A stretch of DNA of 64,000 nucleotides from Vandammella animalimorsus (GTDB lineage Bacteria; Pseudomonadota; Gammaproteobacteria; Burkholderiales; Burkholderiaceae_C): positions 344,812 to 408,811 of the forward strand of contig NZ_NSJF01000003.1 of assembly GCF_002285285.1 (NCBI RefSeq), in the 5' to 3' direction. Under the pieces are notes generated by a model that made no database searches, was not told the DNA's origin, and saw only the letters and a program-made list of their open reading frames with translations. Below, piece by piece: positions 35,098 through 46,625 of the stretch (positions are counted from its first letter, which is position 1; each line of letters starts with the position of its first letter). The position numbers and the translations under genes are program-made.

Positions 35098-36417
35098 TCA
35101 GCTGCAGTCGGATTCAGGGCGCACAGGCACCTTCTTCTCGTCGGCGTAGCGCTTGGCGGTGGCGTCCACCAGCGGCTTGATGCGGGCTTCGTCAGCCTGG
35201 ATCCAGTCGGTGGTGTAGCTCCAGGCCTTGCCATCCCAGGTGTGGATGCGCGCCTGCATGTTGCCCATGTGGTCTTTGCAGCTGGTCTTGATCGGGCTGA
35301 GCACGCCTTTGAAGCCCAGCGCGTCGAGCTTGTCCTGCGTCAGGTCCAGGTTCTCCAGGCCCCAGCGCACTTGATCGCCAGTCATGACCTTGCCTGTGCC
35401 GAATTTTTCCTGCGCAGCGCGGATGCCTTCCACGCCGATCATGGCGCTGAAGACGCCGCGCAGGTACAGCACGTCGCCCACTTCCTCTTTCGGGCCAGTG
35501 CCCTGGCCCTTGTCGTGCAGCGTGGCCAGGATCTCCTTGACGATGGGCGAGCTCTTGTCGGCCGAGTGCATCAGCGTCACGGCGTTGTAGCCCTTGGCGC
35601 CTGCGCCCACGTCCTTCACATCAGGCTCGGCGCCAGCCCACCACACGCCGTACATCTTCTCGCGCGAATAGCCAGTGGCCTGGGCTTCTTTCAGCGCGGT
35701 GGAGTTCATCACGCCCCAGCCCCACAGCAGCACGTAATCGGGGCGATCACGGCGCACCTGCAGCCAAGTGGACTTCTGCTCCACGCCCGGCGCGGTCACA
35801 GGCAGCAGCTGCAGCGTGAAGCCCTGCTGCTTGGCCATTTCCTGCAGCAGCGGGATGGGCTCCTTGCCGAACGGGCTGTCGTGGTAGACCAGCGCGATCT
35901 TCTTGCCCTTGAGCTTGTCCATGCCGCCTTCCTTGTCGGCAATGGCCTTCATGATGACGTCAGCGGCCACCCAATAGGTGCCGCCCAGCGGGAAGTTCCA
36001 CTTGAACACCATGCCGTCCTGGCTTTCGCTGCGGCCATAACCGGTGGTGATCAGCGGCACCTGGTCAACAGGGGCCTTCTCGGTCAGCGCGAAGGTCGCG
36101 CCGGTGGACCAGGGATGCACCAGCGCCGCGCCGCCGCCCTTGGTCTTGAGGCGCTCATAGCACTCCACGCTGCGCGCCGTGTCGTAGCCGGTTTCGCACT
36201 CTTCGAAGGCGATCTTCACGCCATTGACGCCGCCCTTGGCGTTGATGTACTTGTAGTAATCGACCATGCCGTTAGCGATCGGCGTGCCGTTGGCGGCGTA
36301 AGCGCCAGTGCGGTAGGTCAGCACCGGAATGAACTGCTCCTGCGCCATGGCGGCAGGCGCTGCCAGCGACGCGGCCACGGCAACCGCAGCGGTGATCAGG
36401 TTCAGGGAACGTTTCAT
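35098..36417 (-). CDS. livK: periplasmic substrate-binding protein of a HAAT-type ABC importer
   Basis: This 439-residue periplasmic binding protein captures the substrate of the adjacent transporter. It has a signal peptide (MKRSLNLITAAVAVAASLAA, cut near AMAQE), then EQFIPVLTYRTGAYAANGTP and the type I periplasmic binding fold: LVHPWSTGATFALTEKAPVD, VPLITTGYGRSES, KIALVYHDSPFGKEP. At 439 residues it is longer than classic LivK (about 370), as in binding proteins for aromatic or amide substrates. It is named livK for position; the ligand is unknown. Terminator-like hairpins lie downstream. Confidence 0.88.
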   Translation of the reverse strand: MKRSLNLITAAVAVAASLAAPAAMAQEQFIPVLTYRTGAYAANGTPIANGMVDYYKYINAKGGVNGVKIAFEECETGYDTARSVECYERLKTKGGGAALVHPWSTGATFALTEKAPVDQVPLITTGYGRSESQDGMVFKWNFPLGGTYWVAADVIMKAIADKEGGMDKLKGKKIALVYHDSPFGKEPIPLLQEMAKQQGFTLQLLPVTAPGVEQKSTWLQVRRDRPDYVLLWGWGVMNSTALKEAQATGYSREKMYGVWWAGAEPDVKDVGAGAKGYNAVTLMHSADKSSPIVKEILATLHDKGQGTGPKEEVGDVLYLRGVFSAMIGVEGIRAAQEKFGTGKVMTGDQVRWGLENLDLTQDKLDALGFKGVLSPIKTSCKDHMGNMQARIHTWDGKAWSYTTDWIQADEARIKPLVDATAKRYADEKKVPVRPESDCS

Positions 36418-36490
36418 GGTTGTCTCCTTTGAGGGGGGTGAAAAGAGTCGGGCGCGGCGCTGACAGCGCCCGCCCAGGCAGCGCCGGGCA

Positions 36491-37570
36491 TCAGTGCGGG
36501 AAGGGCCAGACGCGCAGCTTTTGCTTGGCCGTGGACCAGAGCTTGGCCAGGCCGTGCGGCTCAACGATCAGGAACCACACAATCAGTGCGCCGAAAATCA
36601 TCAGTTCAGCGTGCGAGACCGCAGTGGTGGAGAACTCCACCCCCACCAGGCTCGCCAGCACCGGCAGGATGCGCGTGAGCGCAATGGGCAGCACCACGAT
36701 GAAGGCCGCGCCAAAGAAACTGCCCATGATGGAGCCCATGCCGCCGATGATGACCATGAACAGCAGCTTGAGCGACATGGCCTCCAGCGAGAACGCGGCG
36801 GGCTCCCACGCGCCCAGGTAGATGAAGGCCCACAGCGCGCCGGCCATGCCGACGATGAAGCTGCTGACGGCAAAGGCGCTGAGCTTGGCGTACAGCGGGC
36901 GGATGCCGATCACGGCGGCGGCCACGTCCATGTCGCGGATGGCCATCCACTCGCGCCCGGTGGCGCTGCGCACCAGGTTCTTGGCCAGCAAGGCGATGAT
37001 GACCAGCACCGTCAGGCAGAACAGGTACTTGGCCACAGGCGAATCCAACGGCATGCCAAACACCTTCAGGTTGGACACCGACACCGAGCCCGAGGGCGAA
37101 TCCATGGTGAACCAGGTCACGCGCAGGAACATCCAGTCGGCAAAGAACTGCGCCGCCAGCGTGGCCACAGCCAGATACAGCCCCTTGACGCGCAGGCTGG
37201 GCAGGCCAAACAGCACGCCAAACACCATGGCAGCAATGCCGCCGATGATCAGCGCCACCACCAGCGGCATGCCGGGAATGCGCATATAGGCGTTGTAGGC
37301 CGCATAAGCGCCCATGGCCATGAAGGCGCCCGAGCCCAACGAGATCTGGCCGCAGTAACCCACCAGGATGTTCACCCCCAGCGCTGCCAGCGACATGATG
37401 ACGAAGGGCAGCAGGATGGACAGGAACAGGTAGTCACTGGCCAGCAGCGGCACGCCGATGAAGGCAAAGGCCAGGATCAGGCCGATGGCGATGCGATCCT
37501 GCCGGATCGGGAAGATCTGCTGATCGGCCCGGTAGCTGGTCTTGAACTGACCGTTTTCTCTATAGAACAT
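36491..37570 (-). CDS. livM: LivM-type ABC transporter permease
   Basis: This 359-residue inner-membrane permease pairs with LivH. About nine hydrophobic helices are visible (for example IGLILAFAFIGVPLLASDYLF and LLFMVIIGGMGSIMGSFFGA). The typical LivM motif ALGVNILVGYCGQISLGSGA and the conserved cytoplasmic loop LVRSATGREWMAIRDMDVAA (coupling to the ATPases) are present. It ends 73 bp before livK in a gap with a hairpin (around 36450-36476) and starts 27 bp after livH. Confidence 0.93.
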   Translation of the reverse strand: MFYRENGQFKTSYRADQQIFPIRQDRIAIGLILAFAFIGVPLLASDYLFLSILLPFVIMSLAALGVNILVGYCGQISLGSGAFMAMGAYAAYNAYMRIPGMPLVVALIIGGIAAMVFGVLFGLPSLRVKGLYLAVATLAAQFFADWMFLRVTWFTMDSPSGSVSVSNLKVFGMPLDSPVAKYLFCLTVLVIIALLAKNLVRSATGREWMAIRDMDVAAAVIGIRPLYAKLSAFAVSSFIVGMAGALWAFIYLGAWEPAAFSLEAMSLKLLFMVIIGGMGSIMGSFFGAAFIVVLPIALTRILPVLASLVGVEFSTTAVSHAELMIFGALIVWFLIVEPHGLAKLWSTAKQKLRVWPFPH

Positions 37571-37597
37571 GCTTTATGACTCCTTGGATCCTGTGTG

Positions 37598-38527
37598 TCA
37601 CACACGGTCGATGATCTTCTCGCCGAACAAGCCTTGTGGCCTGAAGAGCAGGAACACCAGCGCCAGCACGTAGGCAAACCAGATTTCGATGCCGCCGCCC
37701 ACGTAGGGGCCCAGGTAGACCTCGGAGAGCTTCTCGCCCACGCCGATGATCAGCCCGCCGATGATGGCGCCGGGCACCGAGGTCAGCCCGCCCAGGATCA
37801 CCACCGGCAACGCGCGCAGCGCCACCGTGGCCAGCGAGAACTGCACGCCCAGCTTGCTGCCCCAGATCATGCCGGCCACCAGGGCCACCATGCCGGCCAC
37901 CGTCCAGACGATGACCCAGATGCGCGAGAGCGGGATGCCGATGGATTGCGCCGCCTGGTGATCGTCGGCCACGGCGCGCAGCGCGCGGCCCGTGCCGGTT
38001 TTCTGGAAAAACAGTGTCAGCAGCGCCACCAGCGCGGCAGCGATCAGCGCGGCGATCAGGTCTTCCTTGTTGACCAGCACGCCGCCTTCGAACATGGACT
38101 CCAGCACGAACACCGGGTCCTTGGGCATGCCGATGTGGATGGAGTAGATCTCGCTGCCGAAGATGGTCTGGCCCACGCCCTCGAGGAAGTAGGTGATGCC
38201 CAGCGTGGCCATCAGCAGCGTGGCGCCTTCCTGGTTGACCAGGTGGCGCAGCACCAGTCGCTCGATGAACCAGGCCACCACGAACATGATCAGCGCGGCG
38301 ATCACAAAGGCGCCGATGTTGGCAAACCACGGGTTGTCGATGCCCGTCCACTTGGGCAGCCATTCGGAAAAGCGCGCCATCGCCAGCGCGGCGAACAGCA
38401 CCATCGCGCCCTGCGCGAAGTTGAACACGCCGCTGGCCTTGAAGATGAGCACGAAGCCCAGCGCCACCAGCGAATACAGCATGCCCGTCATCAGGCCGCC
38501 AAACAGGGTCTCAAGAAAAAATGCCAT
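37598..38527 (-). CDS. livH: LivH-type ABC transporter permease
   Basis: This 309-residue permease is the partner of LivM. It begins ETLFGGLMTGMLYSLVALGF and has the LivH signature FKASGVFNFAQGAMVLFAAL and the coupling loop GRALRAVADDHQAAQSIGI, ending LVFLLFRPQGLFGEKIIDRV. It lies between livG and livM with gaps of about 30 bp, consistent with one transcript. Confidence 0.94.
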   Translation of the reverse strand: MAFFLETLFGGLMTGMLYSLVALGFVLIFKASGVFNFAQGAMVLFAALAMARFSEWLPKWTGIDNPWFANIGAFVIAALIMFVVAWFIERLVLRHLVNQEGATLLMATLGITYFLEGVGQTIFGSEIYSIHIGMPKDPVFVLESMFEGGVLVNKEDLIAALIAAALVALLTLFFQKTGTGRALRAVADDHQAAQSIGIPLSRIWVIVWTVAGMVALVAGMIWGSKLGVQFSLATVALRALPVVILGGLTSVPGAIIGGLIIGVGEKLSEVYLGPYVGGGIEIWFAYVLALVFLLFRPQGLFGEKIIDRV

Positions 38528-38560
38528 GATGGGTCTCCTTCGATTTCTTGCAGCCCCTGC

Positions 38561-39346
38561 TCAGTGCGACGTGCCCAGGTAGGCGCGGATCACGTCTTCG
38601 TTGTGCACGACTTCCGAAGGCGGGCCATCGCCGATCTTCTTGCCGTAATCGAGCACCACCACGCGGTCGGAGATGTCCATCACCACGCCCATGTCGTGCT
38701 CGATCAGCACGATGGTGGTGCCGAACTCCTCGTTCACGTCGATGATGAAGCGGCTCATGTCCTGCTTCTCTTCCAGGTTCATGCCGGCCATGGGCTCGTC
38801 GAGCAGCAGCACCTGCGGCTCCATGGCCAGCGCGCGGCCCAGGTCGACGCGCTTTTGCAGGCCGTAGGGCAGCTGGCCCACGGGCGTCTTGCGGTAGGCC
38901 TGGATTTCCAGAAAGTCGATGATGTGCTCGACGAACTCGCGGTGGCGAATTTCCTCGCGCTCGGCCGGGCCCCAGCGCAGCGCCTGCAGGAAGATGTTGC
39001 TTTTGATCTTCAGATTGCGGCCGGACATGATGTTGTCGATCACGCTCATGCCCTTGAACAGCGCCAGGTTCTGGAAGGTGCGCGCCACCCCCATCTCCGC
39101 CACCTGACGGCTGTTCATGTGGCTGAAGGTCTGGCCGCGGAAGGTGATGGAGCCCTCGCTGGGCGTGTACACGCCGTTGATGCAGTTGAGCATCGAGCTC
39201 TTGCCCGCGCCGTTGGGGCCGATGATGGAGCGGATCTCGTGCTCGCGCACGTTGAAGCTGATGTCGGTCAGCGCCTTCACGCCGCCAAAGCGCAGGCTGA
39301 TGTTCTTGATGTCCAGAATGACATCGCCGATTTTTCTGCTGCTCAT
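38561..39346 (-). CDS. livG: LivG-type ABC transporter ATPase
   Basis: This 261-residue ATPase is the partner of LivF. Walker A IGPNGAGKSSMLNCI, Q loop VARTFQNLALF, signature LPYGLQKRVDLGRALAM (a shortened LSGG-type motif, normal in LivG) and Walker B VLLLDEPMAGMN are all visible, and the C-terminal VRAYLGTSH is typical. It lies two bases from the FadD-like ligase stop codon, so they are tightly coupled. Confidence 0.94.
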   Translation of the reverse strand: MSSRKIGDVILDIKNISLRFGGVKALTDISFNVREHEIRSIIGPNGAGKSSMLNCINGVYTPSEGSITFRGQTFSHMNSRQVAEMGVARTFQNLALFKGMSVIDNIMSGRNLKIKSNIFLQALRWGPAEREEIRHREFVEHIIDFLEIQAYRKTPVGQLPYGLQKRVDLGRALAMEPQVLLLDEPMAGMNLEEKQDMSRFIIDVNEEFGTTIVLIEHDMGVVMDISDRVVVLDYGKKIGDGPPSEVVHNEDVIRAYLGTSH

Positions 39347-39348
39347 GC

Positions 39349-41283
<1,935 letters not shown>

Positions 41284-41420
41284 GTCCTGTGCCTTTCTCT
41301 GCAAGAACGGGTCTTTCAAGCGCCTGCACCACCCGGGCCGATCGTGACTGCACGCTGCCAAGCAACGCCCGCCACCCGTGTCATCCGAGGGGAATGCAGG
41401 GCGGCATGATAGCCATCAGT

Positions 41421-41450
41421 TTGACGTTTTTCTGTCCTTGCAACGACAAT
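41421..41450 (+). promoter_or_regulatory. sigma-70 promoter for Crp/Fnr-type regulator
   Basis: TTGACG (41421-41426) and GACAAT (41445-41450) with an 18-bp spacer lie 57 bp upstream of the regulator ATG. Just past it, GGGTAAACCC is a near-palindrome that might be an operator between the divergent units. Confidence 0.55.
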
Positions 41451-41506
41451 CTTGGGTAAACCCTAGGCAGGTATTTCCCTGGTTTTTCCAGACTGAAACT
41501 GCCCCT

Positions 41507-42241
41507 ATGTTTCGCAGCATGAGAAGCCCTATTCCAGAACGCCGCTTGCCCGCCATCGTGCAGCAGCGCCGCGCGCCCACCGAGGACGAGCTCGCCGCCA
41601 TCCCCTGGCTGGCGCGCCTCAAGCCCCAGGATCGGCGCTTTGCCGAAAAAGCCATCGAAGTGGGCCAGATCCCGCAGGGCGACTTCATCTGCATTGCCGG
41701 CAAGCCCGTGCGCTACTGGCTGGGCGTGGTCGATGGCCTGTTCAAGATGAGCAACAACCGCGTTGATGGCACCACCATCAGCTACGCGGGCATTCCCAAA
41801 AGCTGCTGGTTCGGCGAGGGCACGGCCCTCAAGCGCGAGCCCTATCGCTACAACATCCAGGCGCTGCGCAAAAGCACCATCGCCGCGCTGCCGCTGGAGG
41901 CCTTCCACACCCTGCTGGATCGCTCCATCGAGTTCAACCGCGTCATCATGGGCCAGCTCAACGAGCGCGTGGGCCAGTTCATCGCCGGGCGCGAGATGGA
42001 TCGCCTCTCCAACCCCGATGCGCGCGTGGCGCGCTCACTGGCCGCGCTGGTCAACCCCGTGCTGGCCCCCAACGCCGACCGCAGCCTGCGCATCACCCAG
42101 CAAGAGCTGGCCTACCTGATCGGCCTGTCGCGCCAGCGCGTGAACATGGCGCTGGTGCGACTGCAGGCCCAGGGCCTGGTACAGCTCGAATACGGCGGCC
42201 TGCAAGTGCTCGAGCCCGCCACGCTGGCGCAGTACGAATAG
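41507..42241 (+). CDS. Crp/Fnr-family transcriptional regulator
   Basis: This 244-residue regulator has an N-terminal cyclic-nucleotide-binding-type beta barrel (GQIPQGDFICIAGKPVRYWLGVVDGLFKMSN, cut here into GDFICIAGKPVRYWLGVVDG) and a C-terminal winged helix ITQQELAYLIGLSRQRVNMAL. The cAMP-contact residues of Crp are not evident, nor are the cysteines of Fnr, so an unknown ligand is likely. The start at 41507 (MFRSMRSP) follows the promoter; the longer frame covers the promoter. It is divergent from the ligase-liv operon and probably its regulator, which is inference. Confidence 0.88.
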   Translation: MFRSMRSPIPERRLPAIVQQRRAPTEDELAAIPWLARLKPQDRRFAEKAIEVGQIPQGDFICIAGKPVRYWLGVVDGLFKMSNNRVDGTTISYAGIPKSCWFGEGTALKREPYRYNIQALRKSTIAALPLEAFHTLLDRSIEFNRVIMGQLNERVGQFIAGREMDRLSNPDARVARSLAALVNPVLAPNADRSLRITQQELAYLIGLSRQRVNMALVRLQAQGLVQLEYGGLQVLEPATLAQYE

Positions 42242-42325
42242 CTCCGGCACTGGCGCGCCCATGCCATGATGGCGCGCGCCGCTGATGTCGGCCATCACCC
42301 ATCCAACAAACCGAGGAGACACCCT

Positions 42326-43324
42326 ATGCGCATTTCACGCCGCCACTTCAACCGCCGCTTGCGCCACTATTGCACCGCTGCCGCCATCGCCCTGGGCCTG
42401 GGCAGCAGCGCGCTGGCGCAGTCGGACTACCCCAGCAAGCCGGTGCGCATCCTGGTGCCGTTTGCCGCCGGCGGCACGACCGACATCATCGCCCGCACCA
42501 TTGCCGAGCCGCTGGGCAAGGAGCTCGGGCAAGCCGTGGTGGTCGAGAACAAAGGCGGCGGCGGCGGCACCATCGGCGCGACCGAGGCGGCGCGCGCACC
42601 GGCCGATGGCTATTTGTTGAGCATTGCCACGGTCTCCACCACCGCATCCAATCCGGCCATCAACCCAAAGGTGGCATACAAGCCGCTGACCGACTTCACC
42701 CCGATCATCAACATTGCCGCCACGCCCAACATCATCGCAGTGCATCCCTCATTCCCGGCCAAGAGTTATGAGGAGTTCGTCAAGGCCGTGCAAGCAAAGC
42801 CCGATGGCTATGCCTATGCCTCGTCGGGCACGGGCGGCATCGCCCACTTGCAGATGGAGCTGTTCAAGACTTTGACCGGCCTGTCCATGCAGCACATTCC
42901 TTACCGCGGCTCGGGCCCGGCGCTGGCCGATGTGGTGGCCGGCCAGGTGCCGATCCTGTTCGACAACCTGCCTTCCTCGATGCCCTTCATCGCCAGCGAG
43001 CGGCTGCGCCCGCTGGCCATTGCCGCGCCCGAGCGCATTGCAGCGCTGCCGCAGGTGCCCACCTTCAAGGAGCTGGGCCTGGAGCCGGCCAACCGCATGG
43101 CCTACTACGGCATCGTCGGCCCCAAGGGCCTGCCCGAGCCCATCGTGCAAAAAGTCCACGCAGCCACCGCCAAGGTGCTGCAGGATCCTGCCGTGCGCAA
43201 ACGCATCGAGGACACGGGCGCGCAAATCGTCGCGGGCAGCCCTGCGGAGTTTGCCGCGCAGATCAAGGCCGAGTACGAGGTCTATGCCGACGTGGTCAAG
43301 AAACAGAAACTGACGCTGGAGTGA
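42326..43324 (+). CDS. Bug/TctC-type solute receptor, first of tandem pair
   Basis: This 332-residue periplasmic receptor has a signal peptide (ending SALAQ), the family motif VRILVPFAAGGTTDIIART, and the ligand loop KPDGYAYASSGTGGIAHLQM. Its C-terminal half (LPQVPTFKELGLEPANRMAY) is nearly identical to the next gene. GAGGAG precedes the ATG at 42326. No TctA or TctB gene is present. Confidence 0.9.
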   Translation: MRISRRHFNRRLRHYCTAAAIALGLGSSALAQSDYPSKPVRILVPFAAGGTTDIIARTIAEPLGKELGQAVVVENKGGGGGTIGATEAARAPADGYLLSIATVSTTASNPAINPKVAYKPLTDFTPIINIAATPNIIAVHPSFPAKSYEEFVKAVQAKPDGYAYASSGTGGIAHLQMELFKTLTGLSMQHIPYRGSGPALADVVAGQVPILFDNLPSSMPFIASERLRPLAIAAPERIAALPQVPTFKELGLEPANRMAYYGIVGPKGLPEPIVQKVHAATAKVLQDPAVRKRIEDTGAQIVAGSPAEFAAQIKAEYEVYADVVKKQKLTLE

Positions 43325-43520
43325 GCGACCACTGCAGCCGCATTGGCCGCACGCACCGCTGCCGCCCGCGCAGCAGCGGCTGCGCTGCGGCAAAGCTGGG
43401 TATATTCGGGCGCGGCGCGCGCACCGCATGAGTGCACGCAATATCTTCTTGCTCGCCCCTGCCGGTATGGCGCGGGGCGTGACCGCCTTCTTCCACCGGA
43501 ACCAACAGGAAACGATCTTC

Positions 43521-44519
43521 ATGACGCTGTCCCGCCGCTGCTTCACACGCCAACTTGCCTCTGCGCTGGCCTGCTGCACCCTCAGCCTGGGCGCAGGCCA
43601 AGCCATGGCCGAGCAGACCGAATACCCCGAGCAGCCCATCGAGCTGCTGGTGCCCTTTGCCGCTGGCGGCACAACCGACATCATCGCCCGCGCCATTGCC
43701 GAGCCGCTGGGCAAGGAGCTGGGCCAGCCGGTGCTGGTGGTTAACATCGATGGCGAAGGCGGCATCGCAGGCGCGCAGCAGATCGCGCGCTCAGCCGCCG
43801 ACGGGTATCGGCTGGGCATCGCCACAGTCTCCAGCATGGCCTCCAACCCGGCCATCCACCCCGATGTGGGCTACCACCCGCTGAACGATTTCAGCCCCAT
43901 CATCCACATCGCCTCGACACCCAATCTGCTGTCGGTGCACTCCTCGTTCCCGGCCAAGAGCTACGCCGAATTCGTCAAGGCCGTGCAGGCCAAACCCGAT
44001 GGCTATCGCTATGCCTCATCGGGCACGGGCGGCATCGGCCATTTGCAGATGGAATTGCTGCAATCGCTCAGCGGCCTGGCGATGCAACACGCCGCTTACG
44101 GCGGTGCCGGGCCGGCGCTCAACAGCGTGGTGACGGGCGAGGTGCCGATCCTGTTCGATAACCTGCCCTCCTCGCTGTTCTCCGTCACCAGCGGCAAGCT
44201 GCGCCCCATCGCCATTGCCGCGCCCGAGCGCATTGCCGCGCTGCCCCAGGTGCCCACTTTCAAGGAGTTGGGCCTGGAGCCGGCCAATCGCATGGCCTAT
44301 TACGGCATCGTCGGCCCTAAGGATCTGCCCAGGCCCATCGTCTACAAAATCCACGCCGCCACTGCCAAGGTGCTGGGCATGGCCAACGTGCGCCAGCGCA
44401 TTGAGGACACCGGCGCACAAGTCATTTCGGGCAGCCCCGAGGAGTTTGCCGCGCAGATCAAGGCGGAATACGAGGTCTATGAGGAGCTGGTCAAGCAGCG
44501 CAAGCTGACCCTGGAGTGA
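43521..44519 (+). CDS. Bug/TctC-type solute receptor, second of tandem pair
   Basis: This receptor has exactly the same coding length (333 codons with stop) as its upstream neighbour and shares long identical stretches, for example FAAGGTTDIIARAIAEPLGK, PQVPTFKELGLEPANRMAYY and AAQIKAEYEVYEELV-type ends. The N-terminal half is more diverged (GEGGIAGAQQIARSAADGYR against GGGGTIGATEAARAPADGYL in the first copy). The signal peptide ends near AMAEQ. The start at 43521 has AGGA upstream; a longer frame is not preferred. It overlaps the start of the recombinase gene. Confidence 0.9.
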   Translation: MTLSRRCFTRQLASALACCTLSLGAGQAMAEQTEYPEQPIELLVPFAAGGTTDIIARAIAEPLGKELGQPVLVVNIDGEGGIAGAQQIARSAADGYRLGIATVSSMASNPAIHPDVGYHPLNDFSPIIHIASTPNLLSVHSSFPAKSYAEFVKAVQAKPDGYRYASSGTGGIGHLQMELLQSLSGLAMQHAAYGGAGPALNSVVTGEVPILFDNLPSSLFSVTSGKLRPIAIAAPERIAALPQVPTFKELGLEPANRMAYYGIVGPKDLPRPIVYKIHAATAKVLGMANVRQRIEDTGAQVISGSPEEFAAQIKAEYEVYEELVKQRKLTLE

Positions 44520-45439
44520 GCGCCGTGTCGCACGGCACAGCAGCGCCCGATGACCAGGCGCTGATTGAGCGTTTTGCCGACAGCCTGTGGCTGCACGATG
44601 GCCTGTCGCGCAACACGCTGTACGCCTACCGCAAGGACCTGGAGCTGTTTGCCGCCTGGCTGGCGCAGCAGCGCCCGCCCGTGGCGCTGCAGGCCGCCGG
44701 CGAGGCGCACATCCAAGCCTACTTCGGCGCCCAACACGCCAACACCCGGCCCAGCACGGCCAACCGCCGGCTCACGGTCTTCAAGCGATTTTTCCGTTGG
44801 CTGCTGCGTGAGGGCCTGCGCAGCGACGACCCCACGGCGCGCGTGCTTGCTGCGCGCCAGAGCCTGCGCATCCCCAAAAGCATGAGCGAGGCCCAGGTCG
44901 ATGCCCTGCTGGCCGCGCCCGACACCAGCACGCCGCTGGGCCTGCGCGACAAGGCCATGCTGGAGCTGATGTACGCCAGCGGCCTGCGCGTGAGCGAGCT
45001 GGTGGCGCTCAAAACCCACCAGCTGCGCATGGCCGAAGGCATCGTGCACATCAGCGGCAAGGGCGGCAAAGAGCGCCTGGTGCCCTTTGGCGCCGTGGCC
45101 CAGCAATGGCTGCAGCGCTACGCACAGCAGGCGCGCGCAGCCATTCTGGGCGGCCAGCTCAGCGACGATTTCTTCGTCACCGCGCGCGGCCAAGGCATGG
45201 GCCGCGCCATGTTCTGGGCGCTGGTGAAGAAGTACGCGCAGCAGGCCCAGATCACGCAGCCGCTGTCCCCCCACACGCTGCGCCACGCCTTCGCCACGCA
45301 CCTGCTCAACCACGGCGCCGACCTGCGCGCCGTGCAAATGCTGCTGGGCCACAGCGACATCTCCACCACCACCATCTACACCCATGTGGCGCGCGAGCGC
45401 CTCAAGCAACTGCACGCCAAGCACCACCCGCGTGGGTGA
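44516..45439 (+). CDS. xerD: XerD-like site-specific tyrosine recombinase
   Basis: This 307-residue tyrosine recombinase resolves chromosome dimers at dif with XerC. It has the N-terminal core-binding domain (LIERFADSLWLHDGLSRNTL) and the catalytic domain with arginine in ASGLRVSELVAL, lysine in ISGKGGKERLVPFG, HTLRHAFATHLLNHG (HxxR), histidine and tyrosine in LGHSDISTTTIYTHV. Start codons are GTG at 44516 (overlapping the stop before it) or GTG at 44525. It looks like the housekeeping enzyme, not a phage integrase, as no other phage genes are nearby. Confidence 0.92.
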   Translation: MSAVSHGTAAPDDQALIERFADSLWLHDGLSRNTLYAYRKDLELFAAWLAQQRPPVALQAAGEAHIQAYFGAQHANTRPSTANRRLTVFKRFFRWLLREGLRSDDPTARVLAARQSLRIPKSMSEAQVDALLAAPDTSTPLGLRDKAMLELMYASGLRVSELVALKTHQLRMAEGIVHISGKGGKERLVPFGAVAQQWLQRYAQQARAAILGGQLSDDFFVTARGQGMGRAMFWALVKKYAQQAQITQPLSPHTLRHAFATHLLNHGADLRAVQMLLGHSDISTTTIYTHVARERLKQLHAKHHPRG

Positions 45440-45441
45440 TG

Positions 45442-46524
45442 TCACTGGCTGGGCGGCGGCGCATCTGCGCCGGCTGCTGGGGCATTGGTGGCGATCTCGG
45501 CCCGCAGGGCGCGCAGCTTGGCCTTGACCAGACGCGCATGTTCCGGGCCGATGCGCACCAGGATTTTCTGCCCAGCCGACAGGGCTTCGAGCTGCGGATC
45601 CTCGAACTCATAGCGCACCCAGGGCTGCAGCGAGGGCACCTGGCCGCGCACCGGCATCAGGCGCACGCGCGGCGCTTGCGGTTCTGGGGCCTGCAGCAAG
45701 TGGTCGATGACGGCCACCAACCGGTCATTGAAGTACGCCTGCGGATAGCCCAGCTCCTCATAGGCCTGTTGGAACAGCGGGTAGTGCTGGCGGTAGCTGC
45801 GCGCCAACTCGGCCGCATCCAGCCCTTGCAGCAGCGCTACGGCGGCAGCATAGCGGGCGCTGTTGGCCTGGGCGATGGCCGCGCCGCCTTCGGTGGCCAA
45901 CTCCTGCACGGTGAAGCGCTCTCCCGTAGGGTGTACCGGCCAGAGCATGGCCGAGGCGCGCGGCCGGCTGAGGTTATCCACCGTGGCCACGAAGCGGCGC
46001 ACGAAGCGGTCGCTGCGCACCAGCGCCTGCATGGGCTGCGGCCCAGCCAGGGACGCCAGCACGCCAGCCATGGCCGCGTCCGAGGCGTCCAGCGCAGGCA
46101 GCGCAGCGCGGGCCTGGGCGAGGGCCTGGGCGTCTGCGCCTTCCTGCCCTGGCGCCGACCAAGGCGCAATGGGATGGCGCGGCGCGGCATCCAATGCCTG
46201 ACCCAGCGCAGCGGCGCCATCGGCCCCGCCCGCCTGTGGCGCGCTGGCCTGGGCATCGCCCGGACTGTCGGGGGGCGCTGACGAAGGCTGGGCCGGCTCA
46301 GCCGGGCGCTCGTCATCGCGCAGCTGCTGCGCCCATTGCCGGGCCTGCTGCGCGCCCTGCTCCAGGCCATGGCGCACCGTCTCGGGCAGTGCCCCTGGCG
46401 TGCGCCAGGCCCACCACAGCGCCGCAGCGGCCAGCAGCAACAGCGCCAGCGTGGCCCAGCCCCATGGGAAGCGGCGTCGCGCCGCATGGATGCGGTCAGC
46501 GCCCGCGCGAACTCGTTGGCTCAT
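45442..46524 (-). CDS. DUF3014-type membrane-anchored hypothetical protein
   Basis: This 360-residue protein has one N-terminal membrane helix (WGWATLALLLLAAAALWWAW), a low-complexity Ala/Pro/Gln-rich linker (about residues 50-115), and a C-terminal globular domain resembling DUF3014, with RSDRFVRRFVATVDNLSRP and YRQHYPLFQQAYEELGYPQAYF, followed by VRYEFEDPQLEALSAGQK. Its function is unknown; the topology suggests a periplasmic domain. It converges on the recombinase gene (two-base gap). Confidence 0.8.
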   Translation of the reverse strand: MSQRVRAGADRIHAARRRFPWGWATLALLLLAAAALWWAWRTPGALPETVRHGLEQGAQQARQWAQQLRDDERPAEPAQPSSAPPDSPGDAQASAPQAGGADGAAALGQALDAAPRHPIAPWSAPGQEGADAQALAQARAALPALDASDAAMAGVLASLAGPQPMQALVRSDRFVRRFVATVDNLSRPRASAMLWPVHPTGERFTVQELATEGGAAIAQANSARYAAAVALLQGLDAAELARSYRQHYPLFQQAYEELGYPQAYFNDRLVAVIDHLLQAPEPQAPRVRLMPVRGQVPSLQPWVRYEFEDPQLEALSAGQKILVRIGPEHARLVKAKLRALRAEIATNAPAAGADAPPPSQ

Positions 46525-46625
46525 GGCAAAAATCTCCCAGAGTAAGCAAGCGCCTGTTCACGGGCTCGTGAGCAAGCTTCGGAACGTTTTTATGAGCTTC
46601 GCGAACCCGCGAAGTTCATCGCCAC

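Noticed and set aside
44516..45439. Phage integrase
   Set aside because: The recombinase has XerD-like length and motifs, and no phage genes or attachment repeats lie nearby.
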